From positions 1 to 64,000 of the forward strand of contig JAPNXP010000017.1 of assembly GCA_028753945.1 (NCBI GenBank): a DNA stretch of 64,000 bases. Reading direction: 5' to 3'. Made by a program: the position numbers and the translations under genes. Below, in pieces: positions 32,079 through 43,464 of this stretch (within the stretch, counting starts at the first letter, position 1; every line of letters begins with the position of its first letter). The notes beneath the pieces were generated by a model that did no database searches, was not told where the DNA came from, and saw only the letters and a list, made by a program, of their open reading frames with translations. The stretch comes from Hexactinellida sp. DTS-2022. Taxonomy: Eukaryota; Porifera; Hexactinellida.

Positions 32079-33068
32079 AAACCCCTCACAGACGGGATGG
32101 GAGTGTGCTCCTTCTGATTGCACTTCCCCAATGTTTAATTCTAATAACTAGAATTTCAATATTCAAAAAATTACATTTTATCTTAGTGTACAGTCTGTTC
32201 TCTCTAATTGTCCACTTCTCTAATTGTCCACTTTTCTAATGGTCCACTTATTTACTTGTCCAAATCAACTATTTATATATCTGTAATAGTCCATATTCTC
32301 TAATAGTCCACTATGGGCCAATTTCCCACTGGTGGACTATTAGAGAGAACAGTGTGTAATATAATTTAATTAATGTTTGAATTGTGAAGACTTAAAATGT
32401 TTAAATTAATTAAAGATTAATTATTACAAATAGAATTAGGAATATGTGTATTATTTACATTACTATTTGAATAATAGAATTTATTATTGACATCATCATC
32501 AACTTGTAAAATGTTCCAACTTCCAAGTGTTTTCATTGCACTTGTATGAAACACATATTCACTTACAAACCAATTAATATCAGTCATTATCTAGCAGATA
32601 GTAGGCTTATGTAATATGTTCTATAGTATTCATTATACTAGAGAGTAATTACAATAAGGAGAAGATGGCAGATTTACCTAAAAAAACGTTAATAAAATGT
32701 AGAATTGATTAGCGACCTAATAATTTTAATTGATATATAGAAAGAACATCCTTAGGAGAATACAACCTATATATTTTCAATAACTAATTCGAATTATTAA
32801 AGAGTCACTGGACCAGAATACAAATTTCGATATAACAGATGAACAAGAGCGAAATTGAGAATTCGGGCTTCGAGGTGATCATCTTCAGGAAATTCTATAT
32901 CTCCTGCCCAAATGTTAAATCTCTATCACCAATGGTTTAGTCAGGCCATCGCGTACGGCCGGCCGGCCGGCCGGAAGCCCGACAGAGGTAAATTCAATAG
33001 TGTGCCTTATAGTATAAAACTATAGTAGGACCCTACTATAACGTTTTTTACTAGAAGAAGCACACTAA
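32079..33068 (-). repeat. About 1-kb dispersed repeat, copy 2
   Basis: Reverse complement of 3681-4620. The ends read GGGATGGGAGTGTGCTCC and GAAGAAGCACACT. It holds a pogo-like MITE at 32191-32356 and a (GGCC)n-like stretch near 32957. Confidence 0.7.
32191..32356. mobile_element. Pogo-like MITE with TA target
   Basis: Ends CAGTCTGTTCTCTCTAAT and ATTAGAGAGAACAGTGTG next to TA on each side. The interior repeats TAATNGTCCAC words. Fragments of the family are at about 20805 and 34736-34826. Confidence 0.75.
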
Positions 33069-33437
33069 AAAGACGATATAACTTAATTTGAACAAGTTTT
33101 TATGGGAAACAAGTCCGGCGAACACTATCGGACGTGTTAACTTTGGCGAGCTGTCATGGCCGATATAGACACTCTTTCAATTGCCTCAATATCCAAATAT
33201 GTTAGCACTACATCAAAGTATATGCGTACAATTTTTGGTGCTTTTATCAAAAAAATGAACAATTGTATGGTTGTGCCGCTGCACTATAGGCTTCGATTTT
33301 CTAATTGAAAATTAAGATTATATATTCCATGACAACGACAAAGTATGTGATTATATTTCCTTCTGCAAGAATACTCTTAAACTATTTTAATATACTGACT
33401 TAATTAATTATAATTAATTCAGTCTATATTTGACTTA

Positions 33438-33817
33438 CCTTATTATAGGAAATTATCGCTCCATGAAATTAACACGAATTTCTCCAAATCGCGTTAATTT
33501 CCTTCGCGATTATTTTATGGAGCGTTAATTTCCATGACCTTAATTTCCTGCTATTTAGCAAAATTATACAATGGATGGACTAACTTCCGAGCTACATATT
33601 TTCAGATGTGCAATAGATTGAAAGGAAATACCATCTCTATCAAGTAGATTGGAAACCTATTTGGGCACAATAAATAGTATTTAATCAGGAGATTAATAAT
33701 CCTGAATTTTTCTAAAATTTATTCGCGTTAATTTCATGTATTTGAAAATGTTCAGCTCCAATTCGCGTTAATTTCATGGAGCGTTAATTTCCTTCGCGTT
33801 AATATCCTATAATAAGG
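33438..33817. mobile_element. Tc1/mariner-like MITE with TA target
   Basis: Ends CCTTATTATAGGAAATTA and the complement of TAATATCCTATAATAAGG, each next to TA. The interior repeats GCGTTAATTTCCTTCGCG-type words. A part is repeated at about 36835-36915. Confidence 0.85.
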
Positions 33818-34366
33818 TATATAGAATCATATATGCTTCCAATTTGTTTATTAGGGGTCATCGAGTGTGCGGAATTGAAATTTGGTTCCAAATTAATTTT
33901 AATTGCTATTTATGAGAAATAATTAAACTAAATAAATTCAAGTTGACATTGAAATTGGTGTTAAATTATTAATGATATAAATAATAATAATACTAATTAA
34001 TTGAATATCATAAATCTCAGAGATGATACAAGATAGATACAAACTTCCAATTTATCAATTGATCGTTATGTCACGTAACACCTCTACAAATGAGTCTTGA
34101 CACCTTGAGGATATGATGACATCGTCAAAAATTTTTACAATTTTGTGAATTATATATTTCAAATGGCTTGGTTAGTGTTGAGTGAACACCCAACAGGCAC
34201 ATAAAAATGCTGAGTCATCTCCTATTATATTCTAATGAAACTTGAATATCTCTGAAATGAAGTGAGCTAAAACGTAACTTCCAACTCACAAAGGGTCGTT
34301 CCCTCCCGAAACACCTTTCTGAAATGGTTTAACACCTTCATGGAATTCATGAGATGGCGAAAAAAT

Positions 34367-34487
34367 CCAAAATTGCAGCTGTGCTGACTTCATTTTCTTT
34401 TGGAGGCACTATCCATTAACCAGCCAGTAGCCACCAAAAGATGTGCCTACAAAAGGAAATGCGTGGCACAGCTGCAATTTTATATAT
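34367..34487. repeat. Hairpin repeat, family H copy 2
   Basis: Arms AAATTGCAGCTGTGCTGAC and GGCACAGCTGCAATTTT; about 120 bp, at the end of a U unit. Confidence 0.85.
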
Positions 34488-34490
34488 TTT

Positions 34491-35057
34491 TAATTAATTT
34501 AGAATCTGCAACACTGGTAATATTTAATTATTTAATTTTTTAACCTTTAATATTTTTCGAGATATCACTTGGGAACCACCCTCCACTTTTTCTCGAGAAG
34601 ACAAAAATATTATGTAGAAGATGACGAATAGTGATCATTTGGAAGGCCATTTTACATTTAGATGTATAGTTTACAATATACAACCGATAATAAAATACCT
34701 TTACACTTTTTGGGACTTGAGATCCTACCAACTTAATGCTAAATTCCCTAATTGTCCATGTTCTCTAATGGTCCACATGGGGTCCTTTGCCCACTTGTGT
34801 ACTATTTGAGAGAACATACTGTAATGAGATAAAGGTTCCAGTATACGCAAGAGCATTAGCGCATGTTGATACGCATTAGTGCGGGTTGGGCGCGGGATAA
34901 TATTCTGGGTTAGGTGCGGGTTCATTGGTTATGACACTGTCTTATAGGGTGGGGCGGCTCAATCACCAATAGATGCTGGGCGGACACGAGACCCGCATAT
35001 CACCCGTATTTATGTATGATAAATACTTATACCCTAAAATTAATATAATTCATTGGG
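34491..35057. other. No gene recognised
   Basis: AT-rich sequence with a worn pogo-like piece near 34736-34826 (CTAATTGTCCATGTTC, GAGAGAACATACTG). Nothing else identified. Confidence 0.4.
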
Positions 35058-35065
35058 TTCTCTGC

Positions 35066-35272
35066 CAGGCCTTCATCTAGCCCTAAGAGATCCGCGCTCC
35101 CTAGGTGATGTTGATTTTTCAATCGCGCACCCAAATTTGCCCAAAATAGTACATTTACCAAAAAAGACCAAAAATAGTATTAGAAATACTCTGGGTGCGC
35201 ACCCAAATTTATTCCAATTTCACGCACCCTTCCAGAATTTTCCTTAAAATCACGCACCCAGATGAAGGCCTG
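35066..35272. mobile_element. hAT-type MITE with CAGGCCTTCATCT ends
   Basis: Ends CAGGCCTTCATCT and AGATGAAGGCCTG; flanks TTCTCTGC (35058-35065) and TTCTCCGC (35273-35280) match at 7 of 8. The interior carries repeated GCGCACCCAAATTT. Confidence 0.85.
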
Positions 35273-35280
35273 TTCTCCGC

Positions 35281-35631
35281 TTAATTGGGCAAAACTACCC
35301 TCGGTCCAAATTGACCCACTTAAGCGGACTTGACCGTTATTATATATCTTTATATTTGCTCCATTCAAAATCTTTCGGCAATAGTTATAATTCCAAATCG
35401 CTTGAGTTTTTGAAATCGATCTTATGTATAAACAATAGGGAGCATTTGTACATAAAATTTTATACAGTGGAGATAAGGGAGGAATTAAGAGAGATAAGGC
35501 ATGGGTGATTTTTTGTAAGACAGAAACAATTAATGCTAATTTCGTAGTAATAAATTAACTAAAGTGATTTAATGATGACTACCGCCCTTCGTTTGCTAGG
35601 TCGCTTCGCGGTAGAACACAACCACACCAAC
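35281..35631. other. No gene recognised
   Basis: Contains a CCACTTAAGCGGACTTGACC word near 35322 that resembles a pogo-like end. The GC-rich motif at 35580-35612 (GCCCTTCGTTTGCTAGG, TCGCTTCGCGGTAG) is related to those at 2490 and 51540. Confidence 0.4.
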
Positions 35632-35639
35632 CGTTTGCG

Positions 35640-35797
35640 CATAGGCGCAAACTTTTGACCTGTAGCCAAAAGTGCCAGTGGTGCACCTCAATACAAAGTA
35701 CAGGTGGACCTAGCCCCAACTGGCACTACCAGCACATCTATCGCTGAGTGCCGGTGGTGCACTTGCACCACCTGCACCACCGTACTTTACGCCTATG
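35640..35797. mobile_element. hAT-type MITE with CATAGGCG ends
   Basis: Ends CATAGGCGCAAAC and GTACTTTACGCCTATG; CGTTTGCG is duplicated exactly at 35632-35639 and 35798-35805. It is inserted at the centre of a short palindrome (ACACCAACCG and its complement). Confidence 0.88.
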
Positions 35798-35920
35798 CGT
35801 TTGCGGTTGGTGTGTGTTTTATACTTCTAACATTAATTATATAGAGTAATTCGGCATAAAATATTCAAATTTAACTGTGACTGGGGGAAGCTTTTTCATT
35901 AATTTTTAACATACTACAAT

Positions 35921-36114
35921 CAGGGTATTATACAGCCATTTGTAAATGCGCTCCTAATCCTGGTGTGATCCAATTTTAATATGCCTAAATCATCAATTAA
36001 TGTTACGGCATATGAGAGGATTCCAAATTTTCGCGCTCCTAATTTCCAAATTTCCAAAAATCATGCTCCAAAAGGAGCGTCTCACGCTCCTGGATAAATC
36101 CTTGACTCTAATTC
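35921..36114. mobile_element. hAT-type MITE, relative of 6868-7054
   Basis: Ends CAGGGTATTATACAGCC and CTCCTGGATAAATCCTTG. Flanks ACTACAAT and ACTCTAAT match at 6 of 8. Confidence 0.8.
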
Positions 36115-36313
36115 TTTTTCTTTTGCTTTTATTCACAGAACTTATGTATTTGATAGCCAACACGACAACTATATTTTATGAACATTCTACAAATTTGAAA
36201 AGTTTTTGAAGGATTTTGTAAAAAAATGGTAACGGAGACTTTATCTTAAAATCGATATAGCCTTCGAAATAACTAACTAAGCATTACTTTCAAAACTTCA
36301 TCAAATACAACTA

Positions 36314-36608
36314 CAGTCAACCCCCGTTATAACGAAGTTCTCGGGACCATATTTTAATTTCGTTATAAGCGGTGTTTGCTATAAGCTGATTTCGTTGTAA
36401 CCGGAGTTCATTATAGACGGATTTCGTTATAATCGGAGTTCGTTATCAGAAATAAATGACTACGTTATAAGCGGAATTTCATTAAATCTATTCGTGTAAA
36501 CGAAGTTTTGATTATGTAATAAGATAGAAGGATATCCGGACCATTGAACGACTTCGTTATAAGCAGGTACTTCGTTATATCCGACTTGGTTATAACTGGA
36601 GTTGACTG
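36314..36608. mobile_element. Pogo-like MITE with TA target
   Basis: Ends CAGTCAACCCCCGTTATAAC and GTTATAACTGGAGTTGACTG next to TA on both sides. The interior repeats TTCGTTATAAGC words. Confidence 0.85.
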
Positions 36609-37321
36609 TATATTATTTGTTCTAAAATCTAAAATTCAAACGATGCTGACTCCTAATATACTAAATATACCTCAGTTAAAAAATAAACAAATCTATCTTC
36701 TTGGCCAACATAGTTTGTGCCAACATGGCACAAACCCACTTACACCAAATAGAGAGACATTTGGTAGTGGATAGAACCAATGTATTACAGCGTTAATTTA
36801 GATGACGTTAACTTGAATATTAAAACAAAAATTATTCTCATTAATTTCATGTATTTGAAAATGTTTTGCTCCAAATCGGGTAAATTTCCTTCGGGTTAAT
36901 CTTCTATAATTTTGTATTCTACAACTTTGCACAAGCGGCACTACCAAGGATTTCGTCTTGGCATGGCAACAGAAAATCATGGGGGTGCTAGGCAGGCCTG
37001 GCACCCCCTAAGTTTACGCCACTGAGTAAGCAATACTAAGCATATTGTTAATATGTTGTGACCAAGATACGCGCAAAGTAGGCGAGAATGACAATTTAAG
37101 GGAAATAGGCATTACTGTAAGTGATAGCCAATTATGAAGTATTATTGACATAAAGGTTATTATTAGCTAGGAACTGAATGGCATCTCTGAAAATGATTTA
37201 TCTACTCTCCTAATAAAGTTATGTATGATTGAAGTTGATTTGATTAAGAATTATGTTTTTGGTTGGTTAACAGTCCTTTATTATTCACCCATGATTATTG
37301 ATTAAGTATAACTAAAAACCT
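36609..37321. other. No gene recognised
   Basis: Holds a partial copy of the 33438 MITE interior at about 36835-36915 and AT-rich sequence. Confidence 0.4.
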
Positions 37322-37329
37322 AGTCTTGC

Positions 37330-37846
37330 CAGGGCCGGCGAGAGGGGGAGGGGTTGCTTGGCCGATCCGGCGATCCGGGCCCGGGTCGGCATCTTTAGGA
37401 CTTTATAATATTGAGTCTGCATAATAGTTATTGTGCTTTATAATACATCTTTCACCACAATATGAATTCCTTCGTTACACTAATAATTGTTATCATCAAT
37501 ATACAGTATTTCACAAAGGATCCAATTTGTCACTAATAAATTGTTACTAATCGTATTTAATTGGTTGAAACCATATTATTAGTTTTTGCTAAGCTTGACT
37601 CATTGAGAAATCCTATATTTTTTCTAACAAAAATTTCATTTTACTTGACCAATTATATTATTTTACAATTAAATTATCTTTGTTCTATCTTTACTGAAAT
37701 TTTCGTATAATTGGGAATTTGTTTCGAGTTGCAATTTATTTTTGTCGAATGTTTCGGGAATTATAAAAATTCAATCCTGGTCGGAGGATGTGGAGGTCCG
37801 GCCAGAAACCTTACCAGGGGGCCCATAATTTCTGTCGCCGGCCCTG
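37330..37846. mobile_element. hAT-type MITE with CAGGGCCGGCGA ends
   Basis: Ends CAGGGCCGGCGAGAG and CTGTCGCCGGCCCTG; AGTCTTGC is duplicated exactly at 37322-37329 and 37847-37854. 517 bp, AT-rich inside, no coding region. Confidence 0.92.
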
Positions 37847-37879
37847 AGTCTTGCCCCAGGAAATTATGTATTGCAACGA

Positions 37880-38090
37880 ATGTAAGCAGGGTAGGTGTAT
37901 ACTGGGTGAAATTCTCGCAAATATAAGTACTCTTAGCAAACTTAGATCGTTTTTTATAACATAGTTCTCTGTTTTGGATCATAGCTAGCTCACTAAAAAT
38001 CCTCCCGAAGCATATAAAATCCACTTATTGGAATTTCGAGAGCCTGATTGAGCTCATAGGCTGTTGCCTGTTGATAATTTTGCATTTAAT
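37880..38090 (-). repeat. Inverted, diverged copy of the exon-like sequence at 18378
   Basis: Reverse strand reads YKKRSKFAKS where 18378 reads YKKRSKVPKS, with matching flanks for about 200 bp. The splice donor of the other copy is lost and a one-base indel breaks the frame. Confidence 0.6.
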
Positions 38091-38787
38091 AGATGGTATA
38101 GTATTTGTTGTTTATTTTTAGATTCTACAGGGTATGTAGAGTAAACATATATGCATTACTATATTCCCAAGGAATATGGTGAATTTGACCTATCCAGCTT
38201 ATTAGTCATGATAATTATTTGGCGAAGGTCAGGGAACCCTGGAGTTGATTTTATGTAATTGCTGATAGACCCATGTATTTATTGGAACTTAAAAAGTTCT
38301 GGCCACGGCTGGCTCTTTGAGTTTATGCACTTTATAAATGGGTGAGTAGGTTGTCCAAATTAGTAATTAAGTAATAATGTGCTTGCCATGCGAAACTTTA
38401 TTGTAAATGTCTTCGAACTAGGGATATTCCAAAAGAAGAACATCTTATATACATTTCCTGGAAATCTTAGAAGAATAACTCTTATGATAAAGAAGTTATA
38501 GAAAATAAGAGATCATGAGTTGAATTTGACCACAAATATTTAAAGGTTTAATAATAGTACTTCAATCTATAAGAATTCAGCAAAGTGTCTAATAATTCGA
38601 TATTAGCATCAATCGCACAGTTTTCTAGGATTTAGAATGTCCTTGTTACAATGAACTAATTGTTCGTTAGATTAAAACTACTTTAAAATTGACTCCAATT
38701 CCCGTGACTTCCCATTTCAGTTGTGTATATACTTTAATTGAGGAGGACTACCATTGACGAATATTTCTAACAAGTTAGTCGGAATCA
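38091..38787. other. AT-rich sequence, no gene seen
   Basis: No open frame, repeat ends or RNA gene recognised. Confidence 0.4.
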
Positions 38788-39321
38788 TCTATATATTTAA
38801 AGTAGTAGGTTTGTCTGTCTGTCCTCACATATCCTGCGAGAGTTCACAACAGATCTGAACCAAAATTTGTATGCCATCTAGGAGTTACCCCACCAGTCAC
38901 CACCCTGAATAAGGAGTTTTTAAGAGATCTTTGCTTTCCTCGCGAAAGTTAACTCAAAATATGTGATTTTTTGGCACCTTCCCATACATTTCAATGGGAA
39001 TTATCAAAAGTTCACAGTGCTGCTGGAAAAACATTTCAAACGTGCAATCTTAGAGTATGAGGAATCCAAATATGATATTTTAAAGTCTATAGAATGCATA
39101 ATTTGCAATTTACCATATGCATATTTTTCACACTTTGCGAGGGTACCGACCGACCTTGACCTATCAGATTGCAGAGTTTTCACATTATTCTGACTCGAGT
39201 TTTATATGGTCTATAATTCAATGGGTCATTTGTGTATGAATGAAAACAAAAATTGAATGTTACTCATTATAAGACATCCCGTGAATTTGAATACCGCGGC
39301 GAAGCGCGGGTACCCGGCTAG
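38788..39321 (+). mobile_element. Non-autonomous Helitron
   Basis: Starts TCTATATATTTAAAGTAG with GTCTGTCTGTCC just inside and ends CGGGTACCCGGCTAG, preceded by the hairpin-forming CCGCGGCGAAGCGCGG. It lies between A (38787) and T (39322), the Helitron target. 534 bp with no Rep or helicase. Confidence 0.9.
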
Positions 39322-39882
39322 TATTTAATATTCTAATAGAATGTGAGTATCCCGTTTGTATCATACGTATATTATTTATTAAATTATTTTTGAATTCACT
39401 ACTTTTATGAATTTATATAAATGTAGTATTTACTTTTACTACACCATCTCTTAGTTTACTACACCACTTATTAATATATATTTATTTATAATTCTTAGTT
39501 TTTCCTTTTTATACCACCAATGAGGTCATGAAATGTATTTTTTAAGAATCTTTCATTTCTAGGGATTAAACGAATAATTGAAATGCAACGGACGAATTTT
39601 TTGTAAGCGAACAAATATTCGAATATTCGTAATTTTACTCTCTCAATAATTTACTCATAATTACAGAATGTGAACACTCCAACCTCCCTTTTCGGGCACC
39701 TTGGCCCGGAGGGTGCCCGTTACTCGGAATTTTCCCGGATCTGAGAAATACAATGGCTGGTACAAATGGAAGTATCTAATCCATATATTCTAAATTCATT
39801 TCAAATTTAAAACTGATGTTTTTAACGGGTTGTGGATAATTAAGTTATGTATCTGGTATACATTTTTAAATTAAACTCCATA
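39322..39882. other. AT-rich sequence, no gene seen
   Basis: A GC-rich patch near 39685-39735 (GGCCCGGAGGGTGCCCG) may be the rest of an element; nothing else identified. Confidence 0.4.
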
Positions 39883-39884
39883 TA

Positions 39885-40939
39885 GTGGGGTCAAAAATTA
39901 AAATTCCGTGACCAACCTCTGGCTAGTTAAGTTTTATGCCTGATTCTGATACTTTAGGATATAACTCGCGATTTAAGCTCCCATGCCGCTCTGGAAAGTT
40001 TGGACAAACTTTTTTATTGCGACAAATTCAAAGGGCCTCCGGCAATCATTTTGAAAATTAAGGCCCCTAACTGAACATTTCATAAATTGAGATTAGAGTA
40101 TTTTTGAACAGTTACAATAAGTAGTAGCTGCACTCAAAATTTCAACTCAATCGGGACTATACTTTCAATGTAATAACCTTTTAAAGATTCTTACGTCATT
40201 TGTCACCATGGGAGGTCCAATATTTAGCTATTTTTTTAAGGTTTTTGAAGCATATCTTATCCTATATACATGCAATAACCTTTTAACTGGCTATGTAGTA
40301 TGTCTCCATGTAAATCTCGGTAATAGACCTAAATTTAGCACTTTGACTCTTATGGGGATCTCACATGGGGGTGACGAAGCGAAGAAAATTGACCCATAAT
40401 CGTTTTATTCGCCCACTTTATATATATAATTATCACAATTTTGACGTCAATTGACTGGATTTTTTAATTTTTGTATAGTCAAAGTGCTAAATTTAGGTCT
40501 ATTACCGAGATTACATGGAGACATACTACATAGCCAGTTAAAAGGTTATTGCATGTATATAGGATAAGATATGCTTCAAAAACCTTAAAAAAATAGCTAG
40601 AGAATGGACCTCCCATGGTGACAAATGACTTAAGAATCTTCAAAAGGTTATTACATTAAAAGTATAGTCCCGATTGAGTTGAAATTTTGAGTGCAGCTAC
40701 TACTTATTGTAACTGTTCAAAAATACTCTAATCTCAATTTATGAATTGTTCAGAGAGGGGCCTTAATTTTCAAAATGATTGCCGGAGGCCCTTTGAATTT
40801 GTCGCTATAAAAAAGTTTGCCCAAACTTTCCAGAGCGGCATGGGAACTTAAATCGCGAGTTATATTCTAAAGTATCAGAATCAGGCATAAAACTTAACTA
40901 GCCAGAGGTTGGTCACGGAATCTTAATTTTTGACCCCAC
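39885..40939. mobile_element. 1-kb foldback element with TA target, next to the PAR6 PB1 exon
   Basis: Two arms of about 460 bp are nearly exact complements (39885-40355 and 40475-40939). Ends GTGGGGTCAAAAATTAA and TTAATTTTTGACCCCAC are bordered by TA. This is typical of a Tc1/mariner-type foldback MITE. The right end is about 130 bp before the PAR6 acceptor at 41067. Confidence 0.88.
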
Positions 40940-41067
40940 TAATAATTGCTTAAATGAATACATATTTAGTTTTTCTTTACACCAAAAGGCCCGGATATTG
41001 GAGGTTTTAGTGTATAACGTTTCAGAACTATTTATTTTTATATTTAGCTAACTTTTATTCCCTTTAG

Positions 41068-41299
41068 TTTGAGATGCAATTCAGACGTTTTAATATATTT
41101 AGAAATGAATTCCATCTAATTGAGGATTTTTATAACGTGGTGCGAGATCAATTTAGTTTAACCCTGGATATGGCTTTTCATATTTCTTACACAGACCCTA
41201 TACATCAAGATCTATTGCCTATTAACAATAATGACAATCTTGCTAAAGCATTAACAACTGCTAACCCTCAAATAAAGTTGTATTTATATCGCAGAGAAG
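41068..41299 (+). CDS. PAR6: PAR6 PB1-domain exon
   Basis: Starts after acceptor CCCTTTAG and ends at donor AAG|GTAACT (phase 1), 232 bases. It encodes most of the PB1 domain: FEMQFRRFNI, then an EDFYNVVRDQF helix, then the acidic OPCA-like motif YTDPIHQDLLPINNNDNLAK and IKLYLYRRE. The DLLPINNNDN block is a Par6 signature. PB1 of Par6 pairs with the PB1 of atypical PKC. The upstream exon at 19116 joins in phase 0 to give the domain's start. The next exon should encode the CRIB-PDZ part (a GFYIRDG-type block); I did not find it downstream within the window. Confidence 0.9.
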
Positions 41300-41428
41300 G
41301 TAACTATGGTATAGATACTCAAGCATTAAATACTGTCGTGACTCCGCTTTGTCGGATAACTTTGATCCGAGGGTAGTTTGACCCAATTAATTGAGAGCCC
41401 AATTAACCAAAAATATGTTATATAATTA

Positions 41429-41618
41429 CAGTCGACACCGCTTAATAGAACCACTGGTTAATAGATTTCTCCACTTAATTTAATGGGGTCAAAATTTCAC
41501 AAATGTTATTGGACGGAATGACAATTTGGCTTAAAATATTGTCAGTTAATAGATTTCTCCACTTAATCGGGTCAAAGTAACCTGATACCGAGGTTACTTT
41601 ATTAAGCGTAGTCGACTG
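41429..41618. mobile_element. Pogo-like MITE 130 bp after the PAR6 PB1 exon
   Basis: Ends CAGTCGACACCGCTTAATAG and ATTAAGCGTAGTCGACTG, each next to TA. 190 bp. Same family as the end at 16350-16437. Confidence 0.85.
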
Positions 41619-41825
41619 TATATAAATCACTACTAGATTACACGAGGGACACACAAAGTATTTAGCCACAGTTGAAGTAGTCAGCCATTTTAAGTTTTAA
41701 CCTTAACTTGCCTCATGTTTAAATATCTATGTTACATCTTAGTTGAACAAATTTCAACTCAATAGGATTATCTTTCTTCTTTACGTACCACTAATTTTGC
41801 ATCATTTTCGTTATTTTGTATTATA

Positions 41826-42018
41826 GCAATGGAGCTAAATCGTGAGGATTTTCGGGCAATGATTTTTTAGGATTATAAACTCGATTATCTCATCGTCAGT
41901 GTCATGTAACTTTAATCCAACTTTATGTGACGGGGATCCTTCTTTCTTATCAGTTACCAATTGGTTTCGAGAATTTTCCCGTGGACGGGAGACTCTTAAG
42001 TACTAAGGATGAAGCATC
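41826..42018 (+). pseudogene. Mariner/IS630-like transposase, N-terminal remnant
   Basis: Reads MELNREDFRAMIFYDYK, then in another frame VTNWFREFSRGRETLK. This is the paired helix-turn-helix region of mariner-like transposases (RAMIFYDY and WFxEFxxGR). Frameshifts are present. It is cut by an insertion at 42020 and continues at 43465. Confidence 0.75.
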
Positions 42019-42019
42019 A

Positions 42020-43464
42020 CAGTGTGGCAAAATGGCGATAATGGGGTAATAGGTATTTACGTTAATGGTACGCATAAAAGTTGCATTAGTACAGGTAGGA
42101 AATCGACTCCGTAGAATCCAAAATTTTTATTTTTTAATTCCTAACTCAACTAGAAATATGTGAAAATGACATCTACATTCATTTATTTTGAATATTTTGA
42201 CTATGGGTCAATAATAATCAAATATTTATCACTTTATATTTTATGCTAATTAATAAAATTGAACGTGTATCATGTGCGTAGGCTTCGGTAGGTTTAATAG
42301 AGCCATGGTTCTACCAATAATTTACACATAATCAGTATTTTCTATTAAACATAATCAAAATTGTCCCAAATGCCCTACCTATGATGACTCATAATACATA
42401 ATACCAATCATTAACTCGAGGCTACGCCCTATGTATGACACTGCAATAGCTGCTCTACCTTATGATAACATTTTTTATGGAAACAAGAACAAAGTTAATT
42501 TACTTAGGAGGCTAATACAATAATTCAGTAACTATATAGTATGGATTGACATTTATTGATCGCTTTTCATAAGTGAATTATTGTATAATGTGTCTTGTAC
42601 ACAGTTTGTTGGGTCTTTATATACCTTTATAGCTTTGAAACGATTTTTTACCAGTACAGGGTTGCTATTACACAATATACGGACTAATTTCAATCAAAGT
42701 TTGTACAGATCTAATGATACTTCCGTCGTTAGCTACTTAAGTATCACATGTGTCTTTGTAGAAACAAATTCACTCATATTGTCAAATTTGATGAGCTAGT
42801 ACAGATTACAATAATTATTATTCAAGCAAAATCAATTAATATTATTTTAAACCATTATTCGTTAACAACTAGAAGGGAAATTACTCAATTAAGATGATTA
42901 TTCAAAATTGGAAATATTGAAAAACCTTCCGATATCTTGACCAACTTTTGACTTTAGCTCGAAAATATATTTGGGCGGACGTAGAAATGTTTTAAATCGA
43001 AGCTTAGATAAATAGACTATATAAAAACGCAAACAATTCAGCTCGAAATTGTTTGCATTCTAAGATCGGACAGTTGGAATATTTGCCACAATGCAGGAAG
43101 TTATTAATAAAATAGCCCGAAAAGAAAATTCATAAAAAATAATCACATTGTTAGTTGAGTTTGAAAACTAGTTAAAATCTATTAAATGATGTATAAGAAT
43201 ACACATATATGTTTTGAATTACCAAAGAATCAAGCATAATTAAATATAGCAACGTTGGCTAACAATAGATATTTGTGGTTTTTCAGAAATTGAATTTTCA
43301 AATTTTATGCATAACTTTGAGACTTTGTGTAGGCATGATATATTTAACCAGGTAAATGACAATAACATTTTTCTATTCGTTCAACATTATAGAATCGAAT
43401 GTACGCATTTAAATTAGCATTTGGATATGTCAAATTTTACCTATTACCCCATGGTTCCACACTG
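42020..43464. mobile_element. AT-rich hAT-like element inserted in the mariner remnant
   Basis: Ends CAGTGTGGCAAAATGG and CCATGGTTCCACACTG, with GGGGTAATAGGTA mirrored just inside. TGAAGCAT and TGAAGCAC flank it, with a 2-base ambiguity at the left end. No coding region recognised in 1.4 kb. Confidence 0.7.

Larger units (their letters stand above)
33295..34490 (+). repeat. Dispersed repeat unit U, 3' two-thirds, with tail hairpin
   Basis: Runs from TTTTCTAATTGAAAATTAAGA through GGGGTCATCGAGTGTGC and GCTGAGTCATC to the hairpin at 34367-34487. Interrupted by the mariner-like MITE at 33438-33817. Confidence 0.8.
19209..41067 (+). other. PAR6: PAR6 intron, about 21.9 kb, rich in transposons
   Basis: GT-AG intron between two exons of matching phase (0). 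The acceptor is TTTTATTCCCTTTAG. It contains a MULE, two nested P-like elements, several U repeat units, more than ten MITEs, one Helitron and large foldbacks. No other host gene was recognised inside it. Confidence 0.8.

Noticed and set aside
40208..40399. 63-codon frame in the large foldback
   Set aside because: Lies in one arm of the inverted repeat and has no recognisable domain.
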